64,000 bases of DNA from an uncultured Senegalimassilia sp. (GTDB lineage Bacteria; Actinomycetota; Coriobacteriia; Coriobacteriales; Eggerthellaceae), in NCBI RefSeq assembly GCF_934636665.1, contig NZ_CAKUAT010000004.1, positions 62,001 through 126,000 of the forward strand, read 5' to 3'. The notes beneath the pieces were generated by a model that searched no databases, was not told the origin of the DNA, and saw only the letters and a list, made by a program, of their open reading frames with translations. Below are positions 38,567 to 46,972 of the stretch, in pieces. Position 1 is the first letter of the stretch; every line of letters starts with the position of its first letter. The position numbers and the translations under genes are program-made.

Positions 38567-39634
38567 CTATTCACCACCCTTCCCCGCAAGCTTGCGGATC
38601 GCACCCAGCACCTCATCGGGCGTGGGAATGATGCCGCCCGTGCGTCCGAAGAACTCCACGGGAACGCGGCCGTTGACCACCAGGCGCACATCATCGACCA
38701 TCTGGCCCATGTTCATCTCAACCGACAAAAACGCCTTCGCGTTCCCCATGCAGCCCTCGATGGCGTCCACAGGGAACGGCCAGAGCGTGATGGGGCGCAA
38801 AAGGCCTGCCTTGATGCCCTCGGCGCGGGCGCGCACGACCGCCGAATGCGCGATGCGCGCGGTGGCGCCGAACGACACGAGCACGATCTCGGCGTCCTCG
38901 CACATGAACGTTTCGGCGCGCTGCTCGCGTGCCTTCACCGTCTCATAGCGCTCGAAACGCTCGATATTCAGGCGCTCGAGCTCGTCTGCCGTCAGGTAAA
39001 GCGAGTCCACGATATTGTGCTTGCGCGCGCCCTTATGGCCGGTAGTGGCCCAAGGCTTCTCCGGCAGCTGCTCCACGCGCTCAGGAAGCACGACGGGCTC
39101 CATCATCTGGCCGAGCATGCCGTCGGAGAGGATCATGGCTGGCATGCGGTACTCGTCGGCCTTCTCGAAGGCCAGATACGCCAGATCGGCCATCTCCTGG
39201 ACGGTGGAAGGCGCGAACACGAGCACCTGGAAGTCGCCGTGGCCCATAGCGCGCGTGGCCTGCCAGTAGTCGGACTGGGAAGGCTGGATACCGCCGAGAC
39301 CCGGGCCGCCACGCTGCACGTTGACGATAACGCCGGGAAGATCGGCGCCTGCCATATACGAAATGCCCTCGCCCTTAAGCGATACGCCCGGCGAAGACGA
39401 CGACGTCATGACGCGAGCGCCCGCGGACGATGCGCCGTAAACCATGTTGATAGCTGCGATCTCGCTTTCCGCCTGCAGATACGTGCCGCCCTCCTTGGGC
39501 ATGCGCTTGGCCATATAAGCGGCAACCTCGGTCTGCGGCGTGATGGGGTAGCCGAAGAAAAAGCGGCATCCGGCACGGATGGCAGCCTCGGCCATAGCCT
39601 CGTTGCCCTTCATGAGCACCTTTTCCTGAGACAT
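38567..39634 (-). CDS. korA: 2-oxoacid:ferredoxin oxidoreductase alpha subunit
   Basis: A 355-residue alpha subunit. It begins MSQEKVLMKGNEAMAEAAIR and contains the pyrimidine-binding GCRFFFGYPITPQTEVAAYM and QAESEIAAINMVYGASSAGA (the conserved Glu). The SSSSPGVSLKGEGISY stretch and GGPGLGGIQPSQSDY are typical of the VorB/KorA type. Its ATG overlaps the korD stop (TGATG). The full subunit set D-A-B-C is present and intact. Confidence 0.94.
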   Translation of the reverse strand: MSQEKVLMKGNEAMAEAAIRAGCRFFFGYPITPQTEVAAYMAKRMPKEGGTYLQAESEIAAINMVYGASSAGARVMTSSSSPGVSLKGEGISYMAGADLPGVIVNVQRGGPGLGGIQPSQSDYWQATRAMGHGDFQVLVFAPSTVQEMADLAYLAFEKADEYRMPAMILSDGMLGQMMEPVVLPERVEQLPEKPWATTGHKGARKHNIVDSLYLTADELERLNIERFERYETVKAREQRAETFMCEDAEIVLVSFGATARIAHSAVVRARAEGIKAGLLRPITLWPFPVDAIEGCMGNAKAFLSVEMNMGQMVDDVRLVVNGRVPVEFFGRTGGIIPTPDEVLGAIRKLAGKGGE

Positions 39635-39840
39635 CAGCGCATCACCTCGATCGCAACGTCAGGGCACATAAACGCGCACGAGCAGCAGCCCGTGCACTTG
39701 GACGCATCGATCAGCCGGGCCGGATGATAGCCCTTCGCCGTGATGCGGGAGCGGTCAAGCTCGATGATATGGGCCGGGCATGCATCCACGCACAACCCGC
39801 AGCCTTTGCAGAAACCGTCATCGACCGTTATCGCTGCCAT
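39634..39840 (-). CDS. korD: 2-oxoacid:ferredoxin oxidoreductase delta subunit (2x[4Fe-4S] ferredoxin)
   Basis: A 68-residue ferredoxin-like subunit from ATG 39840 (AAGGAAGG upstream). Two clusters: C11, C14, C17, C21 (CKGCGLCVDACP) and C49, C52, C55, C59 (CTGCCSCAFMCP). It passes electrons from KorAB to external ferredoxin. It is first of the four kor genes, with a 123-base gap after the ATPase gene. Confidence 0.93.
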   Translation of the reverse strand: MAAITVDDGFCKGCGLCVDACPAHIIELDRSRITAKGYHPARLIDASKCTGCCSCAFMCPDVAIEVMR

Positions 39841-39963
39841 GAGCCTTCCTTTCTCGTCTGAGCCGGCACAAGCGGCCGGCCTATGGTTATCGAACACTCC
39901 CCCGAAAAAACTCCTTGAACAGAGGCATGGCCCCGCCCGAATCCACCGACGCGGACTTTGCCC

Positions 39964-40656
39964 TTACTCCCAGGGTTTTCGCACATGTACTGAAACAGGA
40001 TAGCGCACACCCGGGATATCGGCATCTTCGAGCATACGACGGGGCACCGCGGAAAACGCCAGAGGCAAACCGGCCAGCGCGGCGACCTCCTGCGCGAACC
40101 CGACACCGCGGCTGAGCACTTCCCCGTCGGTGAAGTCGGCCAGGTGCGTGTTGTTCGCCACAGCCGTGGCATGCAGGTGGCTGGCCGCCTCGATCTCGCG
40201 AAGCACGGACAGCGCCTCAGTGGGATCATGGGTTAGGTTGCGGCTGCGGTTCACCACATACAACAGGTCGTAGTCCCCCTCGGCGACGCCGCGGGCGAAC
40301 CTGCCGAGCGCCGTAGCGCCCACATCGTCGCCGCCTGCATCAATGAGCAGCAGCCTTCCCGCTTCCCTGCGCGCCCAATCTAAAGCTGCCGAAACCTGCC
40401 CGGAGATGGCGGGCGCATCAAGCGTGGTCCCCGCGTAGCGCGGGGCGATCACCTGAACGCCGGCATCCTCGAGAAGATCCCGGTAGTCGCTGCTTCGGAA
40501 ATACGGGTTGACGACATCCAGGTCGGCAACGCGCACATCGAGTCCAGCATACCGGGCATCAAGGGCCAGGTTTATGGCCAGATTGGTCTTTCCGACCCCA
40601 TAATGCCCTGTAACGACGGTGACCGATTTCAACCGTTTGACATCGAACTCGTTCAA
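39964..40656 (-). CDS. MinD/ParA-like P-loop ATPase of unknown role
   Basis: A 230-residue SIMIBI-class ATPase: VTVVTGHYGVGKTNLAINLA with the P-loop at 17-24, DVRVADLDVVNPYFRSSDYR and LLIDAGGDDVGATALGRF as switch-like motifs. The NPYFR segment resembles CobQ/CobB- or nickel-insertion-type accessory ATPases more than partition proteins. It starts 8 bases after the acyl-CoA synthetase gene and precedes korD. I infer an accessory role, such as cluster or cofactor loading for the oxidoreductase, or regulation. This is not demonstrated. Confidence 0.8.
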   Translation of the reverse strand: MNEFDVKRLKSVTVVTGHYGVGKTNLAINLALDARYAGLDVRVADLDVVNPYFRSSDYRDLLEDAGVQVIAPRYAGTTLDAPAISGQVSAALDWARREAGRLLLIDAGGDDVGATALGRFARGVAEGDYDLLYVVNRSRNLTHDPTEALSVLREIEAASHLHATAVANNTHLADFTDGEVLSRGVGFAQEVAALAGLPLAFSAVPRRMLEDADIPGVRYPVSVHVRKPWE

Positions 40657-40664
40657 GGCCGCTC

Positions 40665-42458
40665 CTACACCAAGCCCTCGGGCACCTTGGTCTTCGGCTT
40701 GCCCTCCTGGCTTTCGTCAGCCTCGCGGATGGCGGCTCGGCGGATCTTGCCGTTGACGGTCTTGGGAAGTGCGTCGACGAACTCCACGATGCGGGGATAT
40801 TTGTACGGCGCCGTGCGCTGCTTGACCCATTGCTGCAGCTCGCGCACGAGCACCTCGTTGCCCTCGAAACCTTCCGCAAGCACCACCGTGGCCTTGACCG
40901 CCTTGCCGCGCACGGGGTCGGGCACGCCGGTGACGGCGCATTCGCGCACGGCGTCATGCTCGAGCAGCACGCTTTCGATCTCGAAGGGGCCGATACGGTA
41001 CCCGGACGACTTGATGACGTCGTCGTTGCGGCCGACGTACCACAGGTACCCGTCCTCATCGACCCAAGCGGTATCGCCGGTGTGGTACCAACCGTCGTAC
41101 ACGGCCGCTTCGGTTTTCTCGGGATTGCGGTAGTACTCCAGCATGATGCCCGGGGCCTTCTCATGCACATCGATGCAGATCTCGCCCGTCTCGCCGACGT
41201 CGCAACGGCTCCCGTCGCCGCGCTGCACCTCGATGGTGAACGCCGGCGATGGATGGCCCATGGAGCCGGGCTTGGGCACCGCATGCGTGAGGTTTGCCAC
41301 CGTCAGCGGCGTCTCCGTCTGGCCGAAGCCCTCGAAGATGGTCAGCCCCGTGTGCTCCTTCCAGAAGTCGAACAGGTCGGGGTTGAGCGCCTCGCCGGCG
41401 GTGGTGCAATACGTGAGCGTGCTCAAATCATGGGCATCAACGTCGGCCTGCATCATCATACGGTACATGGTGGGCGGGCAGCAAAGCGTGGTGACGCCGT
41501 AGCGGGGGATCAGATCCAAGATCTCATCGGCATGGAAGCGGTCGAAGTCGTACGTGAGCACGCACGCCTCCATGAGCCACTGGCCATAGTACTTGCCCCA
41601 CACCGCCTTGCCCCAACCGGTGTCGGCGATGGTCAGATGCAGCCCGTCGGGCTTGACGTTGTGCCAATGCTTCGCCGTGACCAGGTGCGCCAATGCGTAG
41701 TAGGAATCATGCAACACCATCTTGGGGTTGCCGGAGGTGCCGGAGGAGAAGTACATGAGCATGGGATCGCCGACGTGGGTTTCCACGCGGGAGAATCCCT
41801 CATCAGCGCTGCGCACGCCGGTGTTGAAATCATGCCAGCCCTCACGCTGGGCGGGCACGGCGCACACGCCTTCAGGGCCGGAGAGAACAGCGCCGACCGG
41901 GCCGTCGACGGCAAGCCAGTTGTCATCCGCATCCTTCTCGGTCAGGCCGCCGCCGGCGCCGTTGACCAAGAACAGGTTCTCGACCGAAGGGCAGCGATCC
42001 ACCACGTTGTCCACCACTTGCGCAATGGTGCCGATAGAAGTGCAGATGACGGCCTTGATGGAGGCGCCGTTCAGGCGATACTCCAGATCGTGCTCCTTGA
42101 GCATGAACGTCGCCGGCACCATGACGGCGCCGAGCTTGGCAAGCGCGGTGGCCACGAACCAGAACTGGTAATGGCGGCGCAAGATCACCATGACCATATC
42201 GCCTTTGCCCACGCCGTGCGCGGCAAGATAGTTCGCCGTCTTATCCGACCAGCGCTTCATGTCGGCGAAGGTGAACAGGTGCTCCTCGCCTTCGGGGTTG
42301 CACCACATCATGGCGCGGCGCTCGGGGTCGTTATCCGCGATGTCGTCCACCACATCATAGCCGAAGTTGAAGGTATCGGGGCACTGCACCTTGAAATCGG
42401 TGAGCACGCCCTGCTCGTCGTAGGTTTCCTCGCAGTAACGCAGATTGATGTTTCTCAT
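40665..42458 (-). CDS. AMP-forming acyl-CoA synthetase (medium-chain/aryl type)
   Basis: Activates a carboxylic acid to its CoA thioester with ATP, releasing AMP. From ATG 42458 it has 597 residues. AMP-binding core YFSSGTSGNPKMVLHDS, EGFGQTETPL, YHTGDTAW, GYRIGPFEIES hinge and catalytic lysine in KTVNGKIRRAAIR are all present. The best comparison is ACSM-like butyryl/medium-chain or aryl-acid ligases. Co-transcribed with korDABC, so it may recover free acids as acyl-CoA for reductive carboxylation, or act in amino-acid degradation. The ribosome site (AAGGAAG) is 12 bases from the ATG, slightly long. Confidence 0.92.
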   Translation of the reverse strand: MRNINLRYCEETYDEQGVLTDFKVQCPDTFNFGYDVVDDIADNDPERRAMMWCNPEGEEHLFTFADMKRWSDKTANYLAAHGVGKGDMVMVILRRHYQFWFVATALAKLGAVMVPATFMLKEHDLEYRLNGASIKAVICTSIGTIAQVVDNVVDRCPSVENLFLVNGAGGGLTEKDADDNWLAVDGPVGAVLSGPEGVCAVPAQREGWHDFNTGVRSADEGFSRVETHVGDPMLMYFSSGTSGNPKMVLHDSYYALAHLVTAKHWHNVKPDGLHLTIADTGWGKAVWGKYYGQWLMEACVLTYDFDRFHADEILDLIPRYGVTTLCCPPTMYRMMMQADVDAHDLSTLTYCTTAGEALNPDLFDFWKEHTGLTIFEGFGQTETPLTVANLTHAVPKPGSMGHPSPAFTIEVQRGDGSRCDVGETGEICIDVHEKAPGIMLEYYRNPEKTEAAVYDGWYHTGDTAWVDEDGYLWYVGRNDDVIKSSGYRIGPFEIESVLLEHDAVRECAVTGVPDPVRGKAVKATVVLAEGFEGNEVLVRELQQWVKQRTAPYKYPRIVEFVDALPKTVNGKIRRAAIREADESQEGKPKTKVPEGLV

Positions 42459-42563
42459 GATGTTGCCGAACTTCCTTGAAATTTGGTGCGCGGAACCGGA
42501 CCGCGCACAATGCGGTCGATAAGAAGGTTGGTTTTTGGCAAGCAACCCTAGGCGAGCGCTTGC

Positions 42564-43145
42564 CTAGATAATGTCTTCCTTCGCCTTCAAAACGACAGCC
42601 AGGAATTTGCACGGTGCGCCATCGATGGCGATCATGCCGTGCCCACGGCCGGAATCATAGAGCAGCATATCGCCGGGGCCGAGCTCCTCGGTGTGCTCCT
42701 CGTACTGGAAGCGCATGCGGCCCTCCAGGATGTAATCGAGCTCCTGCCCGCTGTGATAGGACAGATGGATGGGCTTGTCCTGAAGCTCAGGGCGAAAATC
42801 GGCCGTCACGAAGAACGGCTCGCACAGCTTGTTGCGGTAATGCGGGGCCTTGTGAAGGTATTCAAGGCCGCTGCGGCGCTTGACGGCCAGGCCCTCATCG
42901 GCGCGCGTAAGGGTATAGCCCGTCAGGTGCGGGGTTTCACCGGTGAGCAGCTCGATGGGGTCGACGCCCAGGTTCGCCGCGCACTTGTACAGGAAAGTGA
43001 ACGAAAGCTCCTCGGCGCCCGATTCCTGCGCCTGGTACTCGGCCAGGCTGCGGCCGGTGGCATCAGCCATCTCCTGCATGGTCAGGCCCATATCCTCGCG
43101 CAGCGCGCGGATCCTGTTCGCCACCTCTTGATAATTCGGCTCCAT
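42564..43145 (-). CDS. XRE-family regulator with C-terminal cupin sensor
   Basis: A 193-residue regulator. An N-terminal Cro/C1-type helix-turn-helix (about residues 7-62: VANRIRALREDMGLTMQEMA and DATGRSLAEYQAQESG) is followed by a linker and a cupin barrel (about 110-190: HSGQELDYILEGRMRFQYEE, LGPGDMLLYDSGRGHGM). Such proteins often sit next to acyl-CoA synthetase genes and sense a small acid or CoA derivative. It lies first in the XRE-ACS-ATPase-kor run and probably controls it and itself. Confidence 0.93.
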   Translation of the reverse strand: MEPNYQEVANRIRALREDMGLTMQEMADATGRSLAEYQAQESGAEELSFTFLYKCAANLGVDPIELLTGETPHLTGYTLTRADEGLAVKRRSGLEYLHKAPHYRNKLCEPFFVTADFRPELQDKPIHLSYHSGQELDYILEGRMRFQYEEHTEELGPGDMLLYDSGRGHGMIAIDGAPCKFLAVVLKAKEDII

Positions 43146-43272
43146 GAAAACCTGACCTCCTCACATGCAATTACGTCAAAATCATAGTAAATAAATGGTA
43201 CGCGCGAAATTGTTTCCAATATGTTTCATGCCGGCGAAGAAGCCTTCGCCGGCATGAAAACGGGATCTTATA

Positions 43273-45267
43273 TTATTCCTGCGGCTTACGGACGAAGCGC
43301 ACGGCGAAGTGCGCATCCGACGAGCCGGGGGCAAGGCGGGTTGCAAGGCAGTTGCGACCGCACAGCTGATCGAGCGTGAAGCCGGCGCCCTCCTCGCTGT
43401 CCAGGAACGCCTTCACCACGCCGGCGTTCTCCTCGCGCGTGACCGTGCACGTGGAGTATGCCAACGCACCGCCCGGGGCCACGTGGCCCGCCGCGGCCTT
43501 GAGCATTCCCAGCTGGGTTTCCACGAAACCGGCCAGGTCTTCCTCGCTCGTGCGCCAACGAATCTCAGGGTGGCGGCGAAGCGTGCCCATGCCCGAACAC
43601 GGAGCGTCCACGAAGATGAACGAGAACATGCGATCGGGCATTATGTTGTCGAGCTCGAGCGCATTGCCGGTGAAGGCCTCGGTCACCACGACGCCGTACT
43701 GTTCGGCTCGCTTCTCGAGCAGACGCGTCTTGTAGGCGTGGTTGTCGATGGTGACGTACTCCTCGATCTGCGACCCGTACTTGCGGCAGGCGTTGGACTG
43801 CAGCAGGATGGTCTTCGTGGCGCGGCCGGCGCCGATCTCGAGCACGCTTTCGGGCTTCTCGTCGGGAAGCACGTTGGCGGCCACCATCTGCGCGGCGGCG
43901 TCGGAGACCAAGATCTTGCCCTGGTCGAGCTGACGGGCAAGCGCGGGCACCAGCAGGGCACGGCTTTCGGGCACGCGCAGGCAACCCTGCACGTTCATGT
44001 CGCCGAGCGCAACCGGCTGCACTTCCTCTTCCGCACGCTCAAAGGCCTTGAGCACGTGGTCATCGTCCACCTTGCAGGCGTTGACGGCCACATACAGCGG
44101 CGCCTGCTCGTTGGATGCACGCATGAACTCGATGGCGGCTTGCGGGCCCATCTCCTCCATGAGCTTCTTGGCCATCCACGTGGGGAACGCCTGGGTGCGG
44201 GCAAGCGCATCAAGATCGGTAGCCGGGTTTCCGAACGGGAAATCAATGCGCAGGCGCACGATCTTGTGCAGCACGGCATTGGCCACACGTGCCGCGGGGC
44301 CCGGGCTGAACGACTTCACCATTTCCACGCCCTGGTCGACCGCCGCATGAGCCTCCTTGCCCAGGAAGATGAGCTCGTACGTGGAGATCTGCAGCGCGTC
44401 GCGCGTCTCGCGGAAGATGTCCTCGGGCGTGTCGAGCGCACGGTCGATGATCTCGTCGAGCGTGCCGCGGGCGCTTACCGTGCCAAGGGCGAGCAGCGTG
44501 GCGAACGCGCGGTCTTCCACGGACATGGTGGACTTGTCGATCACCTGGGCGATGACGTCCTGCGCGAACGCGTTGCGCTCGCGGACGGTGCGCACCACGT
44601 CGAGAGCCGCCAAGCGAGCAGGCGTTGCGTTGGACTTGCGACGCGGGCGTGCCGGCTTGGCAGAACCGCGGAAGCCGCCCTTTTCGCCGCCGCGCGGCGC
44701 GCCCTGGGCACCCTGCTCAGGCTTGCGACGCGGGTCGCGAGCAGTATTACGGCCGCGGAAATCGGGCTTCGGCTCGCGCGCGGGACGATCGGAGCCGGCA
44801 TGCTGCGCGGCCTCGGGACGCTGGCCGCCCTCGCCGCCCTCGCGCTTGAAGTCGGGCTTGCCGTCGCGTTTGAAATCGCGTTTCGGGCCGCGATCGCCCT
44901 TATATCCGCCGCGACGATCGTCACGGCCGCCGTTGTAGCCGCCGCGGCGCTCGTCGCGCCCGCCGTTGCCGCGATACTCGCGCTTCTCACCGTCGCGACC
45001 GCCGTTACCGCGGAAATCCCGCTTCTCGCCGTCACGGCCGCGGTATCCGCCCTTTCCGCCATCGCGGCGCTGGCCATCTCGGCCACCCTGACCGCGATTA
45101 CCGCCACGACGGTCGTCGCGGCCGCCGAAGCCGCCTTTGCCGCCATCGCGGCGCGGGCCGCCCTGGCGATTGCCGTGGCCGCCGTGCTGGCCGCCCTTTC
45201 GATAGCCGCCGTTGCCGCCTTCGCGGCGCTGACGCGGCGCGCCTTCGTTGTTATGCTGTTCAGCCAC
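43273..45267 (-). CDS. rsmB: 16S rRNA m5C967 methyltransferase RsmB with ~200-residue RG-rich N-terminal extension
   Basis: Methylates C5 of cytosine 967 in 16S rRNA using SAM. From the GTG at 45267 (GGGAGGG upstream, overlapping the fmt stop by 8 bases) it has 664 residues versus ~430-450 normally. The extra is residues ~8-215, a Gly/Arg/Asp/Lys-rich tract with tandem units such as RDGEKRDFRGNGG and RDERRGGYNGG, resembling RGG-type RNA-binding disordered regions. Then come a NusB-like domain (ATPARLAALDVVRTVRERNA) and the methyltransferase with C557 in VDAPCSGMG and C607 in YSTCTV, the two catalytic cysteines. Confidence 0.95.
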   Translation of the reverse strand: MAEQHNNEGAPRQRREGGNGGYRKGGQHGGHGNRQGGPRRDGGKGGFGGRDDRRGGNRGQGGRDGQRRDGGKGGYRGRDGEKRDFRGNGGRDGEKREYRGNGGRDERRGGYNGGRDDRRGGYKGDRGPKRDFKRDGKPDFKREGGEGGQRPEAAQHAGSDRPAREPKPDFRGRNTARDPRRKPEQGAQGAPRGGEKGGFRGSAKPARPRRKSNATPARLAALDVVRTVRERNAFAQDVIAQVIDKSTMSVEDRAFATLLALGTVSARGTLDEIIDRALDTPEDIFRETRDALQISTYELIFLGKEAHAAVDQGVEMVKSFSPGPAARVANAVLHKIVRLRIDFPFGNPATDLDALARTQAFPTWMAKKLMEEMGPQAAIEFMRASNEQAPLYVAVNACKVDDDHVLKAFERAEEEVQPVALGDMNVQGCLRVPESRALLVPALARQLDQGKILVSDAAAQMVAANVLPDEKPESVLEIGAGRATKTILLQSNACRKYGSQIEEYVTIDNHAYKTRLLEKRAEQYGVVVTEAFTGNALELDNIMPDRMFSFIFVDAPCSGMGTLRRHPEIRWRTSEEDLAGFVETQLGMLKAAAGHVAPGGALAYSTCTVTREENAGVVKAFLDSEEGAGFTLDQLCGRNCLATRLAPGSSDAHFAVRFVRKPQE

Positions 45268-46216
45268 GCGGGCCCTCCCAAGTCTTAGTGTCTTCCTTGA
45301 TTCCCTGAATGCCTGCGGCAAACGCCTTGGCCGCCATGGCCGCCTTGCCTGCAGGCTTCACTTCTAAAAGCTCGATGACGCCGTCCGCGGCGCCCAAGTA
45401 CAAACGCTTCGCGGCGAACCGCACGCTGCCCGGCCCCATGCCCGCGCATGCCGCATCCGCCTGGTCGGCTGGCGCCGGTTGCGCGGCGAGCACGGTGACG
45501 TCCTTGCCCGCGACGGTCACATGCGCCGGATGGGCGGCGCTTGATGCGCGCACCTTGCGGCACGCCTGCTCCACCGTGTCGGCAGGGCTGAGCGAAAGCT
45601 CGTCCTTGCCGATCTTCTCGGCGTAGGTGACGCGCTCCTCATCCTGGCGCGTCCAGCGGATGCACCCCGCCTCCAGCTGCGAAAGCGCCGTGAGCAGCGC
45701 GTGCGCGCCCAGGTCGGCAAGCAAGTCGGTAAGCAGCGCAACGTCCTTGTCGCCCACTTCAAGCGATCGGCACACGCAGTAGTCGCCCGTGTCGAGCCCC
45801 TCCTCCATGCGCATGATGCACACGCCGGCCTCCTCGTCGCCGGACAGGATGGCGCGCTCGATGGGAGCGGCGCCGCGCCAGCGCGGCAACAACGAAGCGT
45901 GTACGTTCAGGCAACCATGCTTGGGGATGGACAGCACCTCGGCGGGCAGCAGCATGCCGTAAGCGGCAACGCAGATGACATCGGGCTCAAGCGCCGCGAG
46001 CACCTGCTGCTGATCGACGTCGCGCAGCGTCTTGGGCGTGAACACGGGGATGCCGCGCTCGCACGCCTCGACCTTCACCGGGCTGGGCACCAGCTGCTTG
46101 CCGCGGCCGCGTACGGCGTCGGGGCGCGTGTAGACGGCCACCACGTCGTGCTGCGAGGCAAGCTCGGAGAGCACCGATGCGGCGAAGTCGGGCGTGCCCA
46201 TGAATACGATGCGCAT
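45260..46216 (-). CDS. fmt: Methionyl-tRNA formyltransferase
   Basis: Formylates initiator Met-tRNA with 10-formyl-THF. It has 318 residues: MRIVFMGTPDFAASVLSELA at the N-terminus, the folate site CLNVHASLLPRWRGAAPIER with the catalytic His, GLDTGDY, and the C-terminal OB-like domain (QACRKVRASSAAHPAHVTVA). It starts 5 bases after def, forming the usual def-fmt-rsmB cluster. Confidence 0.97.
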   Translation of the reverse strand: MRIVFMGTPDFAASVLSELASQHDVVAVYTRPDAVRGRGKQLVPSPVKVEACERGIPVFTPKTLRDVDQQQVLAALEPDVICVAAYGMLLPAEVLSIPKHGCLNVHASLLPRWRGAAPIERAILSGDEEAGVCIMRMEEGLDTGDYCVCRSLEVGDKDVALLTDLLADLGAHALLTALSQLEAGCIRWTRQDEERVTYAEKIGKDELSLSPADTVEQACRKVRASSAAHPAHVTVAGKDVTVLAAQPAPADQADAACAGMGPGSVRFAAKRLYLGAADGVIELLEVKPAGKAAMAAKAFAAGIQGIKEDTKTWEGPRG

Positions 46217-46221
46217 GTCCC

Positions 46222-46755
46222 CTACGCCTCCACCGAAGTCTCGCCGGGGCGCGCACCGGCTGCCAGGGCGCGCTCGTAATCCTCGAGGGCCTTCAGGCGG
46301 ACCATGGGCTCGGCGCGCTCGAACATGGTGACGCCGTCAAGGTGGTCGGTCTCGTGCTGCAGGCAGCGGCCGAGCAGCCCGTCGCCCTCGATCTCCCAAA
46401 GCTGGCCATCAAGATCGTAATAACGGCAGCGGGCGAACGGCGGGCGCGCGATAGGCACGGAGATGCCGGGGATGGAAAGGCAGCCCTCGTCCTCCGCGAC
46501 CGGCTCGCCTTCGCGGGCGACGATGACGGGGTTGAGCATGACGATGGGCTCGCGGACGCCGTCCTCCTGGTCGCAGTCGATGACCACGAGGCGTTTGAGC
46601 ACGCCCACCTGGGGCGCGGCAAGGCCGCAGCCGGCGTTCTTGTACATGACGTGGGCCATCTGCTTGGCCAGGCGCTTCAAGCTCTTGTCATTGAAATCGC
46701 AGGGCTCGCACACCGTGTTAAGCAGCGGGTCGGGCGATTGCACGATTGAAAGCAT
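46222..46755 (-). CDS. def: Peptide deformylase
   Basis: Metal-dependent removal of the N-formyl group from nascent proteins. It has 177 residues from the ATG at 46755 (MLSIVQSPDPLLN); AAAAGGAA lies six bases upstream. Motif 1 GCGLAAPQVG, motif 2 EGCLSIPG (Cys ligand) and motif 3 QHETDHLDG (two His ligands, catalytic Glu) are all present. Downstream are fmt and rsmB; upstream, 217 bases away, is dnaG on the same strand. Confidence 0.97.
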   Translation of the reverse strand: MLSIVQSPDPLLNTVCEPCDFNDKSLKRLAKQMAHVMYKNAGCGLAAPQVGVLKRLVVIDCDQEDGVREPIVMLNPVIVAREGEPVAEDEGCLSIPGISVPIARPPFARCRYYDLDGQLWEIEGDGLLGRCLQHETDHLDGVTMFERAEPMVRLKALEDYERALAAGARPGETSVEA

Positions 46756-46972
46756 ATGCATTTCCTTTTGCGGGTAGGTATGGTTGGCGGCGGGTGCGCA
46801 AAACGCCCGCCTTTCTAATCCGATTATTGTGACATGCGCGCGCACCTAACGCCCTTGCGGGCGCAAAGTTCCACAAAACCCCTGCTCGGCATGAATGGAA
46901 ACGAAGGTCTGCCAATGGCGGCCGACAAGATGGTCGCGCCATGCGAGCGCGATGCCGGGAAGCGCGACAGCG

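Noticed and set aside
43309..45288. A 659-residue plus-strand open frame
   Set aside because: Antisense of rsmB. The long hydrophobic Ala/Val-rich C-terminal part is the complement of the RG-rich region and not a membrane protein.
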